64,000 bases of DNA, from positions 3,663,501 through 3,727,500 of the forward strand of contig NZ_CP139482.1 of NCBI RefSeq assembly GCF_041222825.1. Direction: 5' to 3'. Origin of the DNA: Candidatus Thalassolituus haligoni (lineage in GTDB: Bacteria > Pseudomonadota > Gammaproteobacteria > Pseudomonadales > Oceanobacteraceae). Below, piece by piece: positions 40,080 through 55,012 of this stretch. The translations under genes were made by a program, and so were the position numbers. The notes under the pieces are model-generated. The model saw only the letters and a program-made list of their open reading frames with translations, was not told where the DNA came from and made no database searches. Positions within the stretch are counted from its first letter, which is position 1. Every line of letters starts with the position of its first letter.

Positions 40080-43000
40080 TAATCACACGACCCGTAACTG
40101 TTTTTTTCAAAGATGGTTTGGGTAGATTCAATTTGATAGCTGCCCTCATAAACGCCGCCAGCGACAAATTTCAATTCGAGCCTCGCAACAGCCTTGGTTT
40201 CTTCCAGATAGAATCCGGCACATCCACTCGGGCAGTTTTCACCAATATAGCCGAGAGCGCGTAAGCCACCTTTCGCTTCAATGCCGACGTCGGTAGCAGC
40301 GCCCAATGCAAGCAAATCATTGCAGTCCCCATCGTCAGGGTCGGAGAACCCGCAGCTCTCTATCTTTCCTTCAGCGGTAAAGGTAGCACCACCAAACAAT
40401 GTGAGTTCGCCCCCTGCCGAGAATTCGGAGCAAGGCTCATCGGTATTGCACTCTGTATTTTTATGTTCAACAGAAGCGGCCAAACTGGCACTCCCCCTTG
40501 CGACAGCTCCCACTTCCAACGTTGCACTTGCCCAAACGCCTAATCCAACATGCTTAGCTGGAAACTGCATTGCCAATCCGAACCCGGGAAGTGCAGCGGT
40601 TGCCTTGATCGATACGGAGCTATTGAGGGACAACTTTTCATAAGCCTTGGGCTCTGGCCCTTCGTCGCAATTGCAACACTCTTCACCCGTCTCAATAGAG
40701 CCTTTGTTTTCCCAACTCAGCTGCGAAATATTGATATAAGGACTTCTAGACCAAGCAGAAATAGCTTCATCGAAGCTCGTCGAAATATCGTTGCTACCTC
40801 CCAATGCGCGAGTTTTTTTCTCATTACTGGCGCCACAGTCTGGCCGCTTACAGGTGCCGTCGATACAGACAAAGCAGGCTTTCTCAGGATCATCCGAGCA
40901 GGATGTTTCTTCATTGGCCGGTACCACTTCCCCTTCACTGCAGGTTTTGCACTTGTTGTCATCACGTTTGCTCGGGTCGGGAATATCGCTGTCGTCTGCT
41001 TCTGCCGAGGGTGAACCAGCAACACACCGGGTGGTTTTACAGTCCCCATCGGTGGTGCTGTCATCCGGTGTTTCATCCGCCGGGTCCCAACCGGTACATT
41101 TCAGGGTCTTGCAGTCCTTGTTGTCCTGTTCTGACTTGACCTTGTCGTCGAGCCGTTCAGAGTCACAACTGCAGGAATCCGGATTCTTCGAGCGGGCAAC
41201 ACACTCATCGTCGCTGTCGCAGGAAATGTTGCAGGTATCTTCCGGCTCAGGCGGTACACCACCCCAACCGGAATGACGAATACCATGGCCTTCGCGGGAG
41301 GTAATAGTGGCACCGTCGTCAGACACCACCCCTGGTCCGATGCTGACCCATTCCATCAGGTCGTGGTCGAACGAGAACATTTCCAGCTCTTCACCCGGCG
41401 CACCGTTGAAGGTGTTTGGCAAGGAAACCCGTGCTGGCGGATCAAATTCAATACCGGCAGGCTGCAAGGTCCAGGCAACGTCAAACACACTGCCGTTTGG
41501 TGCAGGCATGGGAACCTTGTCGGTCTGCACCTGGGTGAACATCACGCGGCCAGACTTACGGCCGTCAGGGAAGGTCATCGAGTTGGCCGGAATAATGACC
41601 TGGGCACCCGCCACCCCACGCATCGGAATCACCACTTCTTCGTCATTGCCAGCAATCTTGCCGCCGTCGTAGTCCACTTTCGGGAAGTAGATCGGCATGC
41701 CAACGGTGTTGTTCTGGCCACTGATCGTCACCATTTCGAACATCAGGTGTGGCCACTCGCCATCCCGACTGGTGGTACTGCCGTCCAGCACCAGATGCAC
41801 AGTGCCAACCGGCGCATTGGTGAAGCGGAGCTTGCCCTGGGCATCCGTGACTTCGGTACGGGTACTGAAGGCGTTGCCTTTGATTTTGACTTCCACACCT
41901 TGCAGCGGCAGGTTGCTGTTATCCAGCACCAGCCCCGTGATAAGCGTGTCCTGGACGTTGCCCGGACGCAGGTTATTAGCGACAAAGTCGGTTTTCAGTT
42001 CCGAACGACCGTAGACCTCGGCAACCACAATCTGGCTGGCGGTCCCCAGCTCTGCAAGGGTGGCACCCAGCACAAAATCGACACTGGCATTGCCATCAAG
42101 GTCGGTCGATACCGTCACCTCGTTAGCTGCAGCGGCGTCCTCGGCGTACACCTGACCAGAGCCTTTCACCACCCGGAACACCACATCGACCCCAGCCAGG
42201 GCATTGCCATTGGTATCCGTCACCTTGGCGATCAACGGCTCAGGCAACACCGCGCCCATCATGCCGGTTTGCTGGCTACCGCGAGCAACGTTGATGCTGG
42301 CCGGAGAAGCGGCCTGGGCTGAGGCTGAAAAGACCACCACGCCAGGGAAGCCAATGGCACTGGTAGTAACCTGGTGCTTGCCTGCCCCGGAGCGCTTGCC
42401 CAGGGTAAATTCGATATTGGCAATGCCAAGCTCGTTGGTCAGCACCAGCAAGTCCCGTCCGCTACGGGCACCGGACTGCAACTCGCCGTCACCTTCGGTT
42501 ACCCGGAAAGTCACCGCACGGTCGCTGATCGGCAGGTTGTTGCGGTCCACCAGTTTCACGGTCAACGGATCGCCAAGTGTGCCCTCTACCTGAGCGCTCT
42601 GGTTGTTACCCGACAACTCCAGTATGCGTTGACCGGCATCCTTCAGATACACCACGGTACGGGTCAGCTGGCGGGAGTTACCCATGGCGTCGGTGGCCTG
42701 AATCGTCAGCACGTTGGAGCCCGGGCGCAGGTTGTAGGATGGCAGCTCAAAAGTACGGTCTACCACCGGTACAGTAATGCCATTGACGGTCACGACCGGC
42801 TCAATCACACCACTGAGATTGGAGCGCAAGTCATCGAGACTGCCTGCCACGGTAATGCTGGACTCGGTGGTCACCATGCCGTCCGAGAGACTGGAAACAA
42901 TGATATTGGGGGCAGTGGTATCAAGAATGACATTGCGGGTAGCGGTGGTTGCCCGCACGCCGGTCACACTGCTGAACTGCCCCACGGCGGTGAGCTTGTT

Positions 43001-45049
43001 AGTGCCTTCCACCAATAGCACTTCCGCAGTAAAGGTATTGCCGGACAGGGTGGCATCAACGTCTTCGACCCGCACTGAATCGACAGGGCCAACCACACGG
43101 CCGGTGACCAGCACCTGGGTGTCACGGGTTAAATAGCCGCTGACCGGTGTGTCGATCATCACCACCACTTCCACCAGGTAGCGAGAGGCGTCATCCGGGT
43201 AATCGTCTTCGTTGTTGGCAACACCATCGCCATCGCGGTCAGAATCCAGCGCATCTGCAATCAGGTCGCCATCGAGGTCGGCAGGCACACTGTCTGAGTC
43301 GCGCGGGTCGGTTCCAAGCTGTTGCTCTACTGCGTTTTCAAAGCCATCGCCGTCAATATCGGTGTCGCTGTTGTCACCAATACCGTCGCCGTCCAGGTCG
43401 GCAGTTTCATTGCCGTCATCCGGCAGGGCATCGTTGTCGTTCAGTACGCCGTCGCCATCACGATCGTCATCGAGCTGATCGGGAATAAAGTCGCCATCGA
43501 GATCGGCAGGGATATCGTAGACATTGGTGATCGATGTCCCCAGCTGGGCTTCAACGTCATTGCTGTAACCGTCACCATCGATGTCTTCGTCGCTGGAGTC
43601 CGGAATAAAGTCACCGTCCATATCCGCTGGCACCGAGCTGTCCAGCAGCGGATCGCTGCCTTCGGCCAATTCAACGTCATCGTTGTAGCCATCGTTGTCG
43701 GCATCCGGGTCGGCGTTATCGCCCATGCCATCACCGTCGGTATCGCGTGTTTCAGCGCCATCATCCGGGAACGCATCGAGCTCATTAAGCACACCGTCGC
43801 CATCGCGATCCTCATCCTGGTCGTCCGGAATAAAGTCGCTGTCAAGGTCGGCAGGTACAGAGCCGGCATCGTTCGGATTGGTGCCTGAAGTCACTTCTGC
43901 CGTATTGGTAAAACCATCGCCGTCACGATCAGGGTCGCCGTTGTCACCAACACCATCGCCGTCAAGGTCGCTGCTTTCGGCCGGATCATTGGGGAACAAG
44001 TCGACGTCGTTCAGCACCCCGTCGCCGTCACGGTCTTCGTCTTGGTCGTCCGGAATAAAGTCGCCGTCGAGGTCGGCCGGTACCGATTCGGCATCGTTCG
44101 GATTGCTGCCTGACGTGGTTTCGGAAGCATTGCTGTAACCATCGCCGTCGCGGTCGCGGTCGGTGTTGTCGCCGATGCCGTCGCCGTCGAGATCCGCACT
44201 TTCGGAGCCATCATCCGGAAAGCGGTCGTCGTCGTTGGCCACGCCGTCACCATCACGGTCGGCATCCTGGTTGTCAGGAATAAAATCGCCATCAAGGTCG
44301 GACGGCACCGAGCCAGCATCATTGGGGCTGCTGCCCGCAGCAATTTCGGAATCGTTACTGTAACCATCACCATCGCGGTCAGTGTCGGCGTTATCGCCCG
44401 TACCATCACCGTCGAGGTCGGCGCTTTCTGACGGATCTGCTGGGAAGGCATCTAACTGGTTGTCGACGCCATCGCCGTCACGGTCAGGATCGGCATTGTC
44501 ACCCGTACCGTCGCCATCCAGATCGGAAGTTTCAGTGCCATCGAAAGGAAATGCGTCGTCGTTGTTGCCGACACCGTCACCGTCAACATCAGGATCACTG
44601 TTGTCACCAATGCCGTCGCCATCGAGGTCGGAACTCTCGGCAGGATCATCCGGAAAGGCGTCGTCAATATCATCGACACCATCACCGTCGCGGTCGGTCA
44701 CTTCGGCGGCTTCCAACACCGCTGTCAGCTGACGGTCTTGCGACATCACCAGACGACATTGCGGCGCGGTGCCACAGCCGTCGCTGCCTTCCCAACGCAC
44801 AAATACAAGGCGTTCGGTTGGCTGTGCGGTCAGTACCACCCTGTCGCCCTTGTCATAGCGATAACAGAGCCCGGCCGGGTCTTCACATACCTCACCCTGC
44901 GGACTGATATCAACCAGTGACAGGTCGGCCGCAGAGGCACCTGAAGTGATGTTCAGCAACAATACACTGGAAGACTTGTCATCCTCTGACATACAGCCTG
45001 TCAGCAAGACGATGAAAAACACCCAGTAAAAACGATTAATCAGACGCAT
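40079..45049 (-). CDS. large TSP3-repeat lipoprotein with Ig-like, Big_1-like and cysteine-rich regions
   Basis: 1656 aa. Lipoprotein signal (MRLINRFYWVFFIVLLTGC, lipobox LTGC). Approximate residues: 118-628 aspartate-rich TSP3-type calcium repeats, with recurring units such as DLDGDGIGDN and DRDGDGYSN; 630-815 Ig-like; 816-1015 two Big_1/invasin-like repeats (GDPLTVKLVDRNNLPISD; EPLIAKVTDTNGNALAG); 1032-1100 carboxypeptidase-regulatory-like; 1120-1260 a region like that preceding Rhs repeats (VIIPANSMTFPDG, FDVAWTLQPAGIEFDPP); 1268-1458 cysteine-rich, about nineteen Cys; 1465-1656 a glycine/alanine-rich beta domain with more cysteines. No Rhs repeats follow. First gene of the accessory operon, 250 bases downstream of rpoC after its terminator. 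Outer-membrane or surface location is inferred. Confidence 0.88.
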   Translation of the reverse strand: MRLINRFYWVFFIVLLTGCMSEDDKSSSVLLLNITSGASAADLSLVDISPQGEVCEDPAGLCYRYDKGDRVVLTAQPTERLVFVRWEGSDGCGTAPQCRLVMSQDRQLTAVLEAAEVTDRDGDGVDDIDDAFPDDPAESSDLDGDGIGDNSDPDVDGDGVGNNDDAFPFDGTETSDLDGDGTGDNADPDRDGDGVDNQLDAFPADPSESADLDGDGTGDNADTDRDGDGYSNDSEIAAGSSPNDAGSVPSDLDGDFIPDNQDADRDGDGVANDDDRFPDDGSESADLDGDGIGDNTDRDRDGDGYSNASETTSGSNPNDAESVPADLDGDFIPDDQDEDRDGDGVLNDVDLFPNDPAESSDLDGDGVGDNGDPDRDGDGFTNTAEVTSGTNPNDAGSVPADLDSDFIPDDQDEDRDGDGVLNELDAFPDDGAETRDTDGDGMGDNADPDADNDGYNDDVELAEGSDPLLDSSVPADMDGDFIPDSSDEDIDGDGYSNDVEAQLGTSITNVYDIPADLDGDFIPDQLDDDRDGDGVLNDNDALPDDGNETADLDGDGIGDNSDTDIDGDGFENAVEQQLGTDPRDSDSVPADLDGDLIADALDSDRDGDGVANNEDDYPDDASRYLVEVVVMIDTPVSGYLTRDTQVLVTGRVVGPVDSVRVEDVDATLSGNTFTAEVLLVEGTNKLTAVGQFSSVTGVRATTATRNVILDTTAPNIIVSSLSDGMVTTESSITVAGSLDDLRSNLSGVIEPVVTVNGITVPVVDRTFELPSYNLRPGSNVLTIQATDAMGNSRQLTRTVVYLKDAGQRILELSGNNQSAQVEGTLGDPLTVKLVDRNNLPISDRAVTFRVTEGDGELQSGARSGRDLLVLTNELGIANIEFTLGKRSGAGKHQVTTSAIGFPGVVVFSASAQAASPASINVARGSQQTGMMGAVLPEPLIAKVTDTNGNALAGVDVVFRVVKGSGQVYAEDAAAANEVTVSTDLDGNASVDFVLGATLAELGTASQIVVAEVYGRSELKTDFVANNLRPGNVQDTLITGLVLDNSNLPLQGVEVKIKGNAFSTRTEVTDAQGKLRFTNAPVGTVHLVLDGSTTSRDGEWPHLMFEMVTISGQNNTVGMPIYFPKVDYDGGKIAGNDEEVVIPMRGVAGAQVIIPANSMTFPDGRKSGRVMFTQVQTDKVPMPAPNGSVFDVAWTLQPAGIEFDPPARVSLPNTFNGAPGEELEMFSFDHDLMEWVSIGPGVVSDDGATITSREGHGIRHSGWGGVPPEPEDTCNISCDSDDECVARSKNPDSCSCDSERLDDKVKSEQDNKDCKTLKCTGWDPADETPDDSTTDGDCKTTRCVAGSPSAEADDSDIPDPSKRDDNKCKTCSEGEVVPANEETSCSDDPEKACFVCIDGTCKRPDCGASNEKKTRALGGSNDISTSFDEAISAWSRSPYINISQLSWENKGSIETGEECCNCDEGPEPKAYEKLSLNSSVSIKATAALPGFGLAMQFPAKHVGLGVWASATLEVGAVARGSASLAASVEHKNTECNTDEPCSEFSAGGELTLFGGATFTAEGKIESCGFSDPDDGDCNDLLALGAATDVGIEAKGGLRALGYIGENCPSGCAGFYLEETKAVARLELKFVAGGVYEGSYQIESTQTIFEKNSYGSCD

Positions 45050-45246
45050 CCCTGCAAGCCTAAATGTAAAGTTATGAGAGAAAGTTCCGTGAAGGCGGTA
45101 CTGTATTTACATTTATTAACTTTTTCTGTGCGATTTTTAACAATTGAAGCAGTTGGCTTGGCAGAACCCAGAACGAATCCACCAGGAAGGTATGCCGAAA
45201 AGCAGCCGTGGCCAGCTGGGCAAATTGGTTGTAGAAAACCCAACGC

Positions 45247-45275
45247 AAAAAAAAGAACCCCGAGGGGCTCTTTTT
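45247..45275 (-). terminator. terminator after rpoC
   Basis: Minus strand: GAGCCC, loop CTCG, GGGTTC, then eight T, with one G-T wobble pair. It lies 25 bases past the rpoC stop and should end the rplKAJL-rpoBC transcript here, before the inserted block. The remaining 200 bases to 45049 must hold the block's own promoter; only a weak candidate is visible (TTGTTA with a TTAATA-like -10 near 45110-45145). Confidence 0.85.
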
Positions 45276-45299
45276 CAAACAGTTCAGCACTCTGGTGAC

Positions 45300-49526
<4,227 letters not shown>

Positions 49527-49613
49527 ATAAAGTGTGCTCCACTTGGCGTGAGCGAGTGCTCCATAACCGCCAGCCTTTTCAGACTGGGGTTACAGAGCGC
49601 GCTGCTAGACCGA

Positions 49614-52600
49614 TTATTCGTTTTCCAGTTCGATGTCGATACCCAGGGAACGGATCTCTTTAACCAGTACGTTAAAGGACTCCGGCATACCTGCTTCCAT
49701 CCGGTGGTCGCCATCCACGATGTTCTTGTACATCTTGGTACGGCCTGCCACGTCATCGGACTTGACGGTAAGCATTTCCTGCAGGGTATAAGCAGCACCG
49801 TATGCTTCCAGTGCCCACACTTCCATCTCACCAAAGCGCTGACCACCAAACTGAGCCTTACCACCCAACGGCTGTTGGGTAACCAGACTGTAGGAGCCGG
49901 TAGAACGCGCGTGCATCTTGTCATCAACCAGGTGGTTCAGTTTCAGCATGTACATGTAGCCAACCGTCACCTGGCGATCAAATGCTTCGCCGGTACGGCC
50001 ATCATACAAGGTCACCTGACCAGACTCCGGTATACCAGCCAACTCCAGCATACGCTTGATTTCAGATTCTTTGGCGCCGTCAAATGCAGGGGTCGCCATC
50101 GGCACACCACCACGCAAGTTATTGGCCAGTTCAAGAATCTCGGCATCGCTGTAGCTGTCGAGGTCTTCAATACGACCGTCGCCCGCATTGTAAATTTCAT
50201 CCAGCAATTCACGCAATTTCAACACTTCACGCTGCTCGCGCAGCATCCGGTCGATCTTGTCACCCAGTCCCTTGGCAGCCATACCAAGGTGGATTTCCAT
50301 GATCTGACCGACGTTCATTCGCGACGGCACACCCAATGGGTTCAGACAGATATCAACGGTCACACCGTTGGCATCGTAGGGCATATCTTCAATCGGCTTG
50401 ATGGTTGAAATAACACCCTTGTTACCGTGGCGACCCGCCATCTTGTCACCCGGCTGGATCTTACGTTTGATCGCCAGATAGACCTTGACGATTTTCAGTA
50501 CACCCGGAGCCAGATCGTCGCCAGTTTGTAGCTTGCGTTTCTTGTCTTCGAACTTGTCATCCAGTTGCTGTCGACGCTCAGCCAGAGACTGCTCGGCTTT
50601 TTCCAGCGTAGCAGCCAGCTCTTCATCCTGGGGAATGATGCGGAACCAGTCATCCACAGTCAGACCTGACAAGTATTCTTCTGTCAGGACGTCACCTTTG
50701 CGCAAACCTGGAGCCACATTAATTGCCTGGCCAGTCAGCGCACGGGTCAGACGTTCGAAGGTTGCGCCCTTGACGATGCGCATCTCTTCGTTCAGATCCT
50801 TGCGAATCTCATCCAGCTGCTGACGTTCAATCGATTTGGCACGATCGTCTTTTTCAACACCATCACGAGTAAACACCTGAACGTCAATAACCGTACCCGT
50901 GGTACCGGTTTTAACGCGCAGGGAGGTGTCTTTAACATCAGACGCCTTCTCACCGAAGATCGCACGCAGCAGCTTTTCTTCTGGCGTCAGCTGGGTTTCA
51001 CCTTTCGGTGTTACCTTGCCTACCAGAATATCACCGGCTTTGACTTCAGCACCGATATAAACGATACCGGATTCATCCAGCTTGCCCAGTGCCGCTTCAC
51101 CGACGTTAGGAATGTCGGAAGTAATTTCTTCCGCACCCAGCTTGGTGTCACGGGCAACGCAGGTCAATTCCTGAATGTGAATCGTCGTCAGACGATCTTC
51201 CTGAGCGACACGCTCAGACAGCATGATCGAGTCTTCGAAGTTGTAACCATTCCATGGCATAAAGGCGATACGGAAATTCTGCCCCAACGCCAGCTCACCC
51301 AGGTCAACGGAAGGACCATCGGCCATGATATCGCCACGCTGTACCATATCACCCGCTTTTACCAACGGACGCTGGTTGATGCAGGTGTTCTGGTTCGAAC
51401 GGGTGTATTTGGTCAGATTATAGATATCAACACCGGCCTCACCGGCCACGGTCTCGTCATCATTCACTTTGACCACGACTCGTGATGCGTCAACCGAATC
51501 GATCACACCGCCGCGTCTGGCAACCACACAGACACCAGAGTCAGCCGCAACCGCGCGCTCAATACCGGTACCAACCAGCGGCTTTTCAGCGCGCAAGGTA
51601 GGAACCGCCTGCCGCTGCATGTTGGAACCCATCAAGGCCCGGTTAGCATCATCGTGCTCCAGGAATGGAATCAGCGATGCAGCGATTGATACTACCTGTT
51701 GAGGTGATACGTCTTTCAGCGTCACGTTATCGGGCGACATGATGGTGAATTCGTTCTTGTGACGAACCGAAATCAGATCACCCTGCAAGCGGCCATTTTC
51801 ATCCACAGGCACAGATGCCTGGGCAATAACATAATCCGCTTCTTCAATCGCCGACACATAGATGATCTCGTCGGTTACCACACCGTCATTGACGATACGA
51901 TAAGGCGTTTCCAGAAAACCGTATTCGTTGGTACGGGCATAGGAAGCCAGCGAGTTGATCAGACCAATGTTCGGACCTTCAGGTGTTTCAATAGGACAAA
52001 CACGACCGTAGTGGGTGGCGTGTACGTCACGCACCTCGAAGCCTGCACGTTCACGGGTCAGACCACCTGGCCCCAGGGCGGAAATACGGCGCTTGTGCGT
52101 CACTTCTGACAGCGGGTTGTTCTGATCCATAAACTGGGACAGCTGGGAGGAACCGAAAAATTCCTTCACTGCCGCAGCAACCGGCTTGGCGTTGATCAGA
52201 TCCTGCGGCATCAAGCCTTCAGATTCTGCCATCGACAGACGTTCACGCACCGCACGCTCTACCCGTACCAAGCCGACACGGAACTGGTTTTCAGCCATCT
52301 CGCCCACAGAACGAATACGACGGTTACCCAGGTGGTCAATGTCGTCGACAATGCCTTTACCGTTACGAATATCGATCAGGGTTCTCAGCACTTCAACGAT
52401 GTCGCTGTTATCCAGCACACCGGAACCGAGTATTTCTTCACGACCGATACGACGGTTAAACTTCATGCGACCCACTGCGGACAGGTCGTAACGCTCTTCG
52501 CTGAAGAACAAATTGTCGAACAGCGCCTCTGCACTTTCTTTTGTTGGCGGCTCGCCAGGACGCATCATGCGGTAAATCTCGACCAGAGCTTCCAGCTGAT

Positions 52601-53687
52601 TGCTGGTCGGGTCGATACGCAGAGTGTCGGAGATGAACGGACCACAATCAATTTCGTTGGTGTAGATAGTTTCAAACTCGGCGATGCCGGAAGCTTCTAT
52701 CTGCGCCAATATTTCCGCCGTAATTTCGGCGTTGGCCGTAGCCAATACTTCGCCAGTACGGCTATCAATGACGTCCTTGGCGACCGCTTTACCCAATACG
52801 TATTCTGTTGGCACCACCAACTCTTCCACATTGGCCTTTTCCAGCTGGCGAATGTGACGAGCGGTAATACGACGACTGCCTTCAACAATGACATTGCCAT
52901 CGTTATCCATGATATCGAAGGCTGCGGTTTCACCACGCAGACGGGATGGGATCAGCTTCAGCTTCAATCCACCACCAACAATACGGTAGTTGTCGTTATC
53001 GTAGAAAGTTTCGAGAATTTCTTGTGTAGTAAACTTCAGAGCCCGTAACAAAATGGACGCTGGCAGTTTACGACGACGGTCAATACGTACGTAAACCAGG
53101 TCCTTCGGATCAAACTCAAAATCCAGCCATGAGCCGCGGTAAGGAATCACGCGAGCGTTATACAGCAACTTGCCGGATGAATGGGTTTTACCCTTGTCGT
53201 GGTCGAAGAACACACCAGGAGAACGGTGTAACTGAGACACGATGACACGCTCAGTACCGTTGACAATAAAGGTTCCGTTATCAGTCATCAGGGGCATTTC
53301 GCCCATGTAGACTTCCTGTTCCTTGATGTCCTTGATTGCTTTGGTCGAAGATTCCTTATCGTAAACGATCAGGCGTACTTTGACCCGTAATGGCGCAGCG
53401 TAGGTAACGCCACGCAGCATACATTCTTTTTCGTCAAAACTCGGCGTACCCAGGCGATAGCTCACGTACTCCAGAGCAGCATTCCCGGAATAGCTGACAA
53501 TCGGGAAAACAGACTTAAAGGCCGCATGAAGACCAATATCAATCCTGTCTTCAGCGTTGCTCCCTTCTTGCAGGAACTTATGGTATGAGTCGATTTGAAT
53601 GGCCAGCAAATATGGCACATCCATGACACTCGGTAGTTTACCGAAATCCTTACGGATACGTTTTTTCTCAGTATATGAGTAAGCCAT
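49614..53687 (-). CDS. rpoB: DNA-directed RNA polymerase beta subunit
   Basis: 1357 aa (E. coli 1342). The rifampicin-binding region [20 protein letters not shown] followed by [10 protein letters not shown] is wild type. The active-site segment [10 protein letters not shown] and the C terminus ([20 protein letters not shown]) are conserved. Preceded by an attenuator-type region at 53799-53857. Confidence 0.99.
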   Translation of the reverse strand: MAYSYTEKKRIRKDFGKLPSVMDVPYLLAIQIDSYHKFLQEGSNAEDRIDIGLHAAFKSVFPIVSYSGNAALEYVSYRLGTPSFDEKECMLRGVTYAAPLRVKVRLIVYDKESSTKAIKDIKEQEVYMGEMPLMTDNGTFIVNGTERVIVSQLHRSPGVFFDHDKGKTHSSGKLLYNARVIPYRGSWLDFEFDPKDLVYVRIDRRRKLPASILLRALKFTTQEILETFYDNDNYRIVGGGLKLKLIPSRLRGETAAFDIMDNDGNVIVEGSRRITARHIRQLEKANVEELVVPTEYVLGKAVAKDVIDSRTGEVLATANAEITAEILAQIEASGIAEFETIYTNEIDCGPFISDTLRIDPTSNQLEALVEIYRMMRPGEPPTKESAEALFDNLFFSEERYDLSAVGRMKFNRRIGREEILGSGVLDNSDIVEVLRTLIDIRNGKGIVDDIDHLGNRRIRSVGEMAENQFRVGLVRVERAVRERLSMAESEGLMPQDLINAKPVAAAVKEFFGSSQLSQFMDQNNPLSEVTHKRRISALGPGGLTRERAGFEVRDVHATHYGRVCPIETPEGPNIGLINSLASYARTNEYGFLETPYRIVNDGVVTDEIIYVSAIEEADYVIAQASVPVDENGRLQGDLISVRHKNEFTIMSPDNVTLKDVSPQQVVSIAASLIPFLEHDDANRALMGSNMQRQAVPTLRAEKPLVGTGIERAVAADSGVCVVARRGGVIDSVDASRVVVKVNDDETVAGEAGVDIYNLTKYTRSNQNTCINQRPLVKAGDMVQRGDIMADGPSVDLGELALGQNFRIAFMPWNGYNFEDSIMLSERVAQEDRLTTIHIQELTCVARDTKLGAEEITSDIPNVGEAALGKLDESGIVYIGAEVKAGDILVGKVTPKGETQLTPEEKLLRAIFGEKASDVKDTSLRVKTGTTGTVIDVQVFTRDGVEKDDRAKSIERQQLDEIRKDLNEEMRIVKGATFERLTRALTGQAINVAPGLRKGDVLTEEYLSGLTVDDWFRIIPQDEELAATLEKAEQSLAERRQQLDDKFEDKKRKLQTGDDLAPGVLKIVKVYLAIKRKIQPGDKMAGRHGNKGVISTIKPIEDMPYDANGVTVDICLNPLGVPSRMNVGQIMEIHLGMAAKGLGDKIDRMLREQREVLKLRELLDEIYNAGDGRIEDLDSYSDAEILELANNLRGGVPMATPAFDGAKESEIKRMLELAGIPESGQVTLYDGRTGEAFDRQVTVGYMYMLKLNHLVDDKMHARSTGSYSLVTQQPLGGKAQFGGQRFGEMEVWALEAYGAAYTLQEMLTVKSDDVAGRTKMYKNIVDGDHRMEAGMPESFNVLVKEIRSLGIDIELENE

Positions 53688-53798
53688 CAGTTATCCCCGG
53701 ACTGTTTCCTCGATCAGGTCGCCAAACCCGAAACTAGAGGACTTGCCTTGCAATTGAACCCGGCACGAAGCCAGTTTAGACACGCCTTCCATAACGCG

Positions 53799-53829
53799 AA
53801 AAAGGCCGACGGAAAAATCCCGTCAGCCC
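53799..53829 (-). terminator. attenuator-like terminator between rplL and rpoB
   Basis: GGCTGACGG pairs with CCGTCGGCC (one wobble) and is followed by five T on the minus strand. E. coli has a partial terminator in the same gap that lowers rpoBC relative to rplJL; the same role is likely here. Confidence 0.75.
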
Positions 53830-53831
53830 TG

Positions 53832-53857
53832 TGTCGTGCTTCAGAAAAAGCACGACA
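53832..53857 (-). other. 10-bp hairpin upstream of the rpoB attenuator
   Basis: TGTCGTGCTT (53832-53841) pairs perfectly with AAGCACGACA (53848-53857) around 6 bases. It directly precedes the attenuator stem in the transcript. In E. coli an RNase III site occupies this gap, so a processing role is plausible. Confidence 0.6.
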
Positions 53858-53878
53858 GCAGAAGTGAAGTAATATTAA

Positions 53879-54244
53879 TTACTTAACTTCTACGATAGCG
53901 CCAGCTGCTTCCAGCTTGGCTTTTGCTTCTTCTGCATCTTCCTTCGATACACCTTCCTTAATGGAAGAAGGAGCACCATCAACCAGACCTTTGGCTTCTT
54001 TCAGACCCAGCCCGGTGATTTCGCGAACTGCCTTGATCACGTTCACTTTCTTGTCACCAATGGCAGACAGAATTACGTCGAATTCAGTCTGAACTTCGGC
54101 AGCAGCTTCAGCAGCAGCAGGAGCAGCAGTCGCGGCAGCGGCGGAAACACCGAACTTTTCTTCCATCGCAGAAACCAGTTCTACAACGTCCATTACAGAC
54201 ATGTCAGCGATAGCGTTGATGATATCTTCTTTTGTCAGAGACAT
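53879..54244 (-). CDS. rplL: 50S ribosomal protein L7/L12
   Basis: Stalk protein that recruits translational GTPases, 121 aa. N-terminal dimer domain [20 protein letters not shown], alanine-rich hinge ([16 protein letters not shown]), and C-terminal domain [20 protein letters not shown]. Follows rplJ after 63 bases. Confidence 0.98.
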   Translation of the reverse strand: MSLTKEDIINAIADMSVMDVVELVSAMEEKFGVSAAAATAAPAAAEAAAEVQTEFDVILSAIGDKKVNVIKAVREITGLGLKEAKGLVDGAPSSIKEGVSKEDAEEAKAKLEAAGAIVEVK

Positions 54245-54307
54245 GAGACTTTTCCTGAAATAATTGGACGATTACGCCCGTTAAATCTTGGTAATATCTG
54301 CCAGGGA

Positions 54308-54802
54308 TCAGGCAGCTTCTTGTTCTTTCTGGTCGCGGATAGCATCAATGGTACGAACCAATTTGCCTGCGGCAGCTTCTTTCATGACGCTCATCAGCTT
54401 CGCAATTGCTTCGTTGTAAGTTGGCAGTGTTGCCAGCATATCAACGGAAACTACGTTACCTTCGAATGCACCACCCTTAATCTCGAACTTGTCATTCTTC
54501 TTGGCGAAATCCTTGAAGATACGGGCAGCCGCACCTGGATGTTCGCTAGAGAATGCAATCAGACTAGGACCTACCAGCGTCTCGGTGAGACACTCGTATT
54601 GGGTACCTTCGATAGCACGACGAGCCAAGGTGTTACGGACAATTTTCATCCAGACACCGGCTTCACGCGCTTCTTTACGCAGAGCGGTCATGGCGCCTAC
54701 AGTAACGCCGCGAGAATCCGCGACAACGGCAGACAGAGCACCTTGAGCTGCTTCCTGGACCTCGGCGACAATCGCCTTCTTATCTTCGAGTCCTAAGGCC
54801 AC
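54308..54802 (-). CDS. rplJ: 50S ribosomal protein L10
   Basis: 164 aa; anchors L7/L12 dimers on the stalk and in E. coli represses its own operon through the leader. Starts [17 protein letters not shown]; rRNA-binding segment [20 protein letters not shown]; the C-terminal helix [14 protein letters not shown] would bind L12. Confidence 0.97.
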   Translation of the reverse strand: MALGLEDKKAIVAEVQEAAQGALSAVVADSRGVTVGAMTALRKEAREAGVWMKIVRNTLARRAIEGTQYECLTETLVGPSLIAFSSEHPGAAARIFKDFAKKNDKFEIKGGAFEGNVVSVDMLATLPTYNEAIAKLMSVMKEAAAGKLVRTIDAIRDQKEQEAA

Positions 54803-55012
54803 GATTAACTCCTAACAAGTTAAGTTGGGCTCAGCTGAGCCAGTCTCGGTGTGACAATTCAGAAAACTGAACGGGGCCACACACTATCTACGCAGGAAAT
54901 ATTAAGTAGCAAAACCAGAAGGTCAGGCGACTCCTGCGGTCTTTGACAGCTGCCGCAAAAGCGACAACCCCAAAGATGGTTTGGGGTGTGCAACACACCC
55001 CGAATTCTTGGC
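54803..55012 (-). promoter_or_regulatory. rplA-rplJ leader with alternative hairpins (probable L10 control region)
   Basis: The 210-base gap carries two overlapping hairpins just after the rplA stop. GGGGTGTG/CACACCCC (54983-54990 with 54994-55001) and CCCCAAA/TTTGGGG (54968-54974 with 54980-54986) share bases 54983-54986 and exclude each other. A 12-bp palindrome GCTCAGCTGAGC (54830-54841) is near rplJ. E. coli has an L10-binding leader at the same place. Confidence 0.5.

Noticed and set aside
41273..42322. Plus-strand open frame of 349 codons opposite the 1656-aa lipoprotein gene
   Set aside because: Mirror frame of a long coding gene; no ribosome site, no family sequence, and unusual composition. 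Similar frames opposite rpoC (47898-49172), the giant gene (24250-24960, 27253-27918, 32893-33720) and S4/S11 (5497-6396) are rejected for the same reason.
43165..44705. Regularly spaced DNA repeats that resemble a CRISPR array
   Set aside because: The repeats are in frame with a coding sequence and translate to TSP3 calcium-binding units; there are no unique spacers of constant length.
22103..45299. Mobile element or integrative island explaining the 23-kb block
   Set aside because: No transposase, integrase, tRNA target duplication or terminal inverted repeat was found at either border, so no mobile_element feature is claimed.
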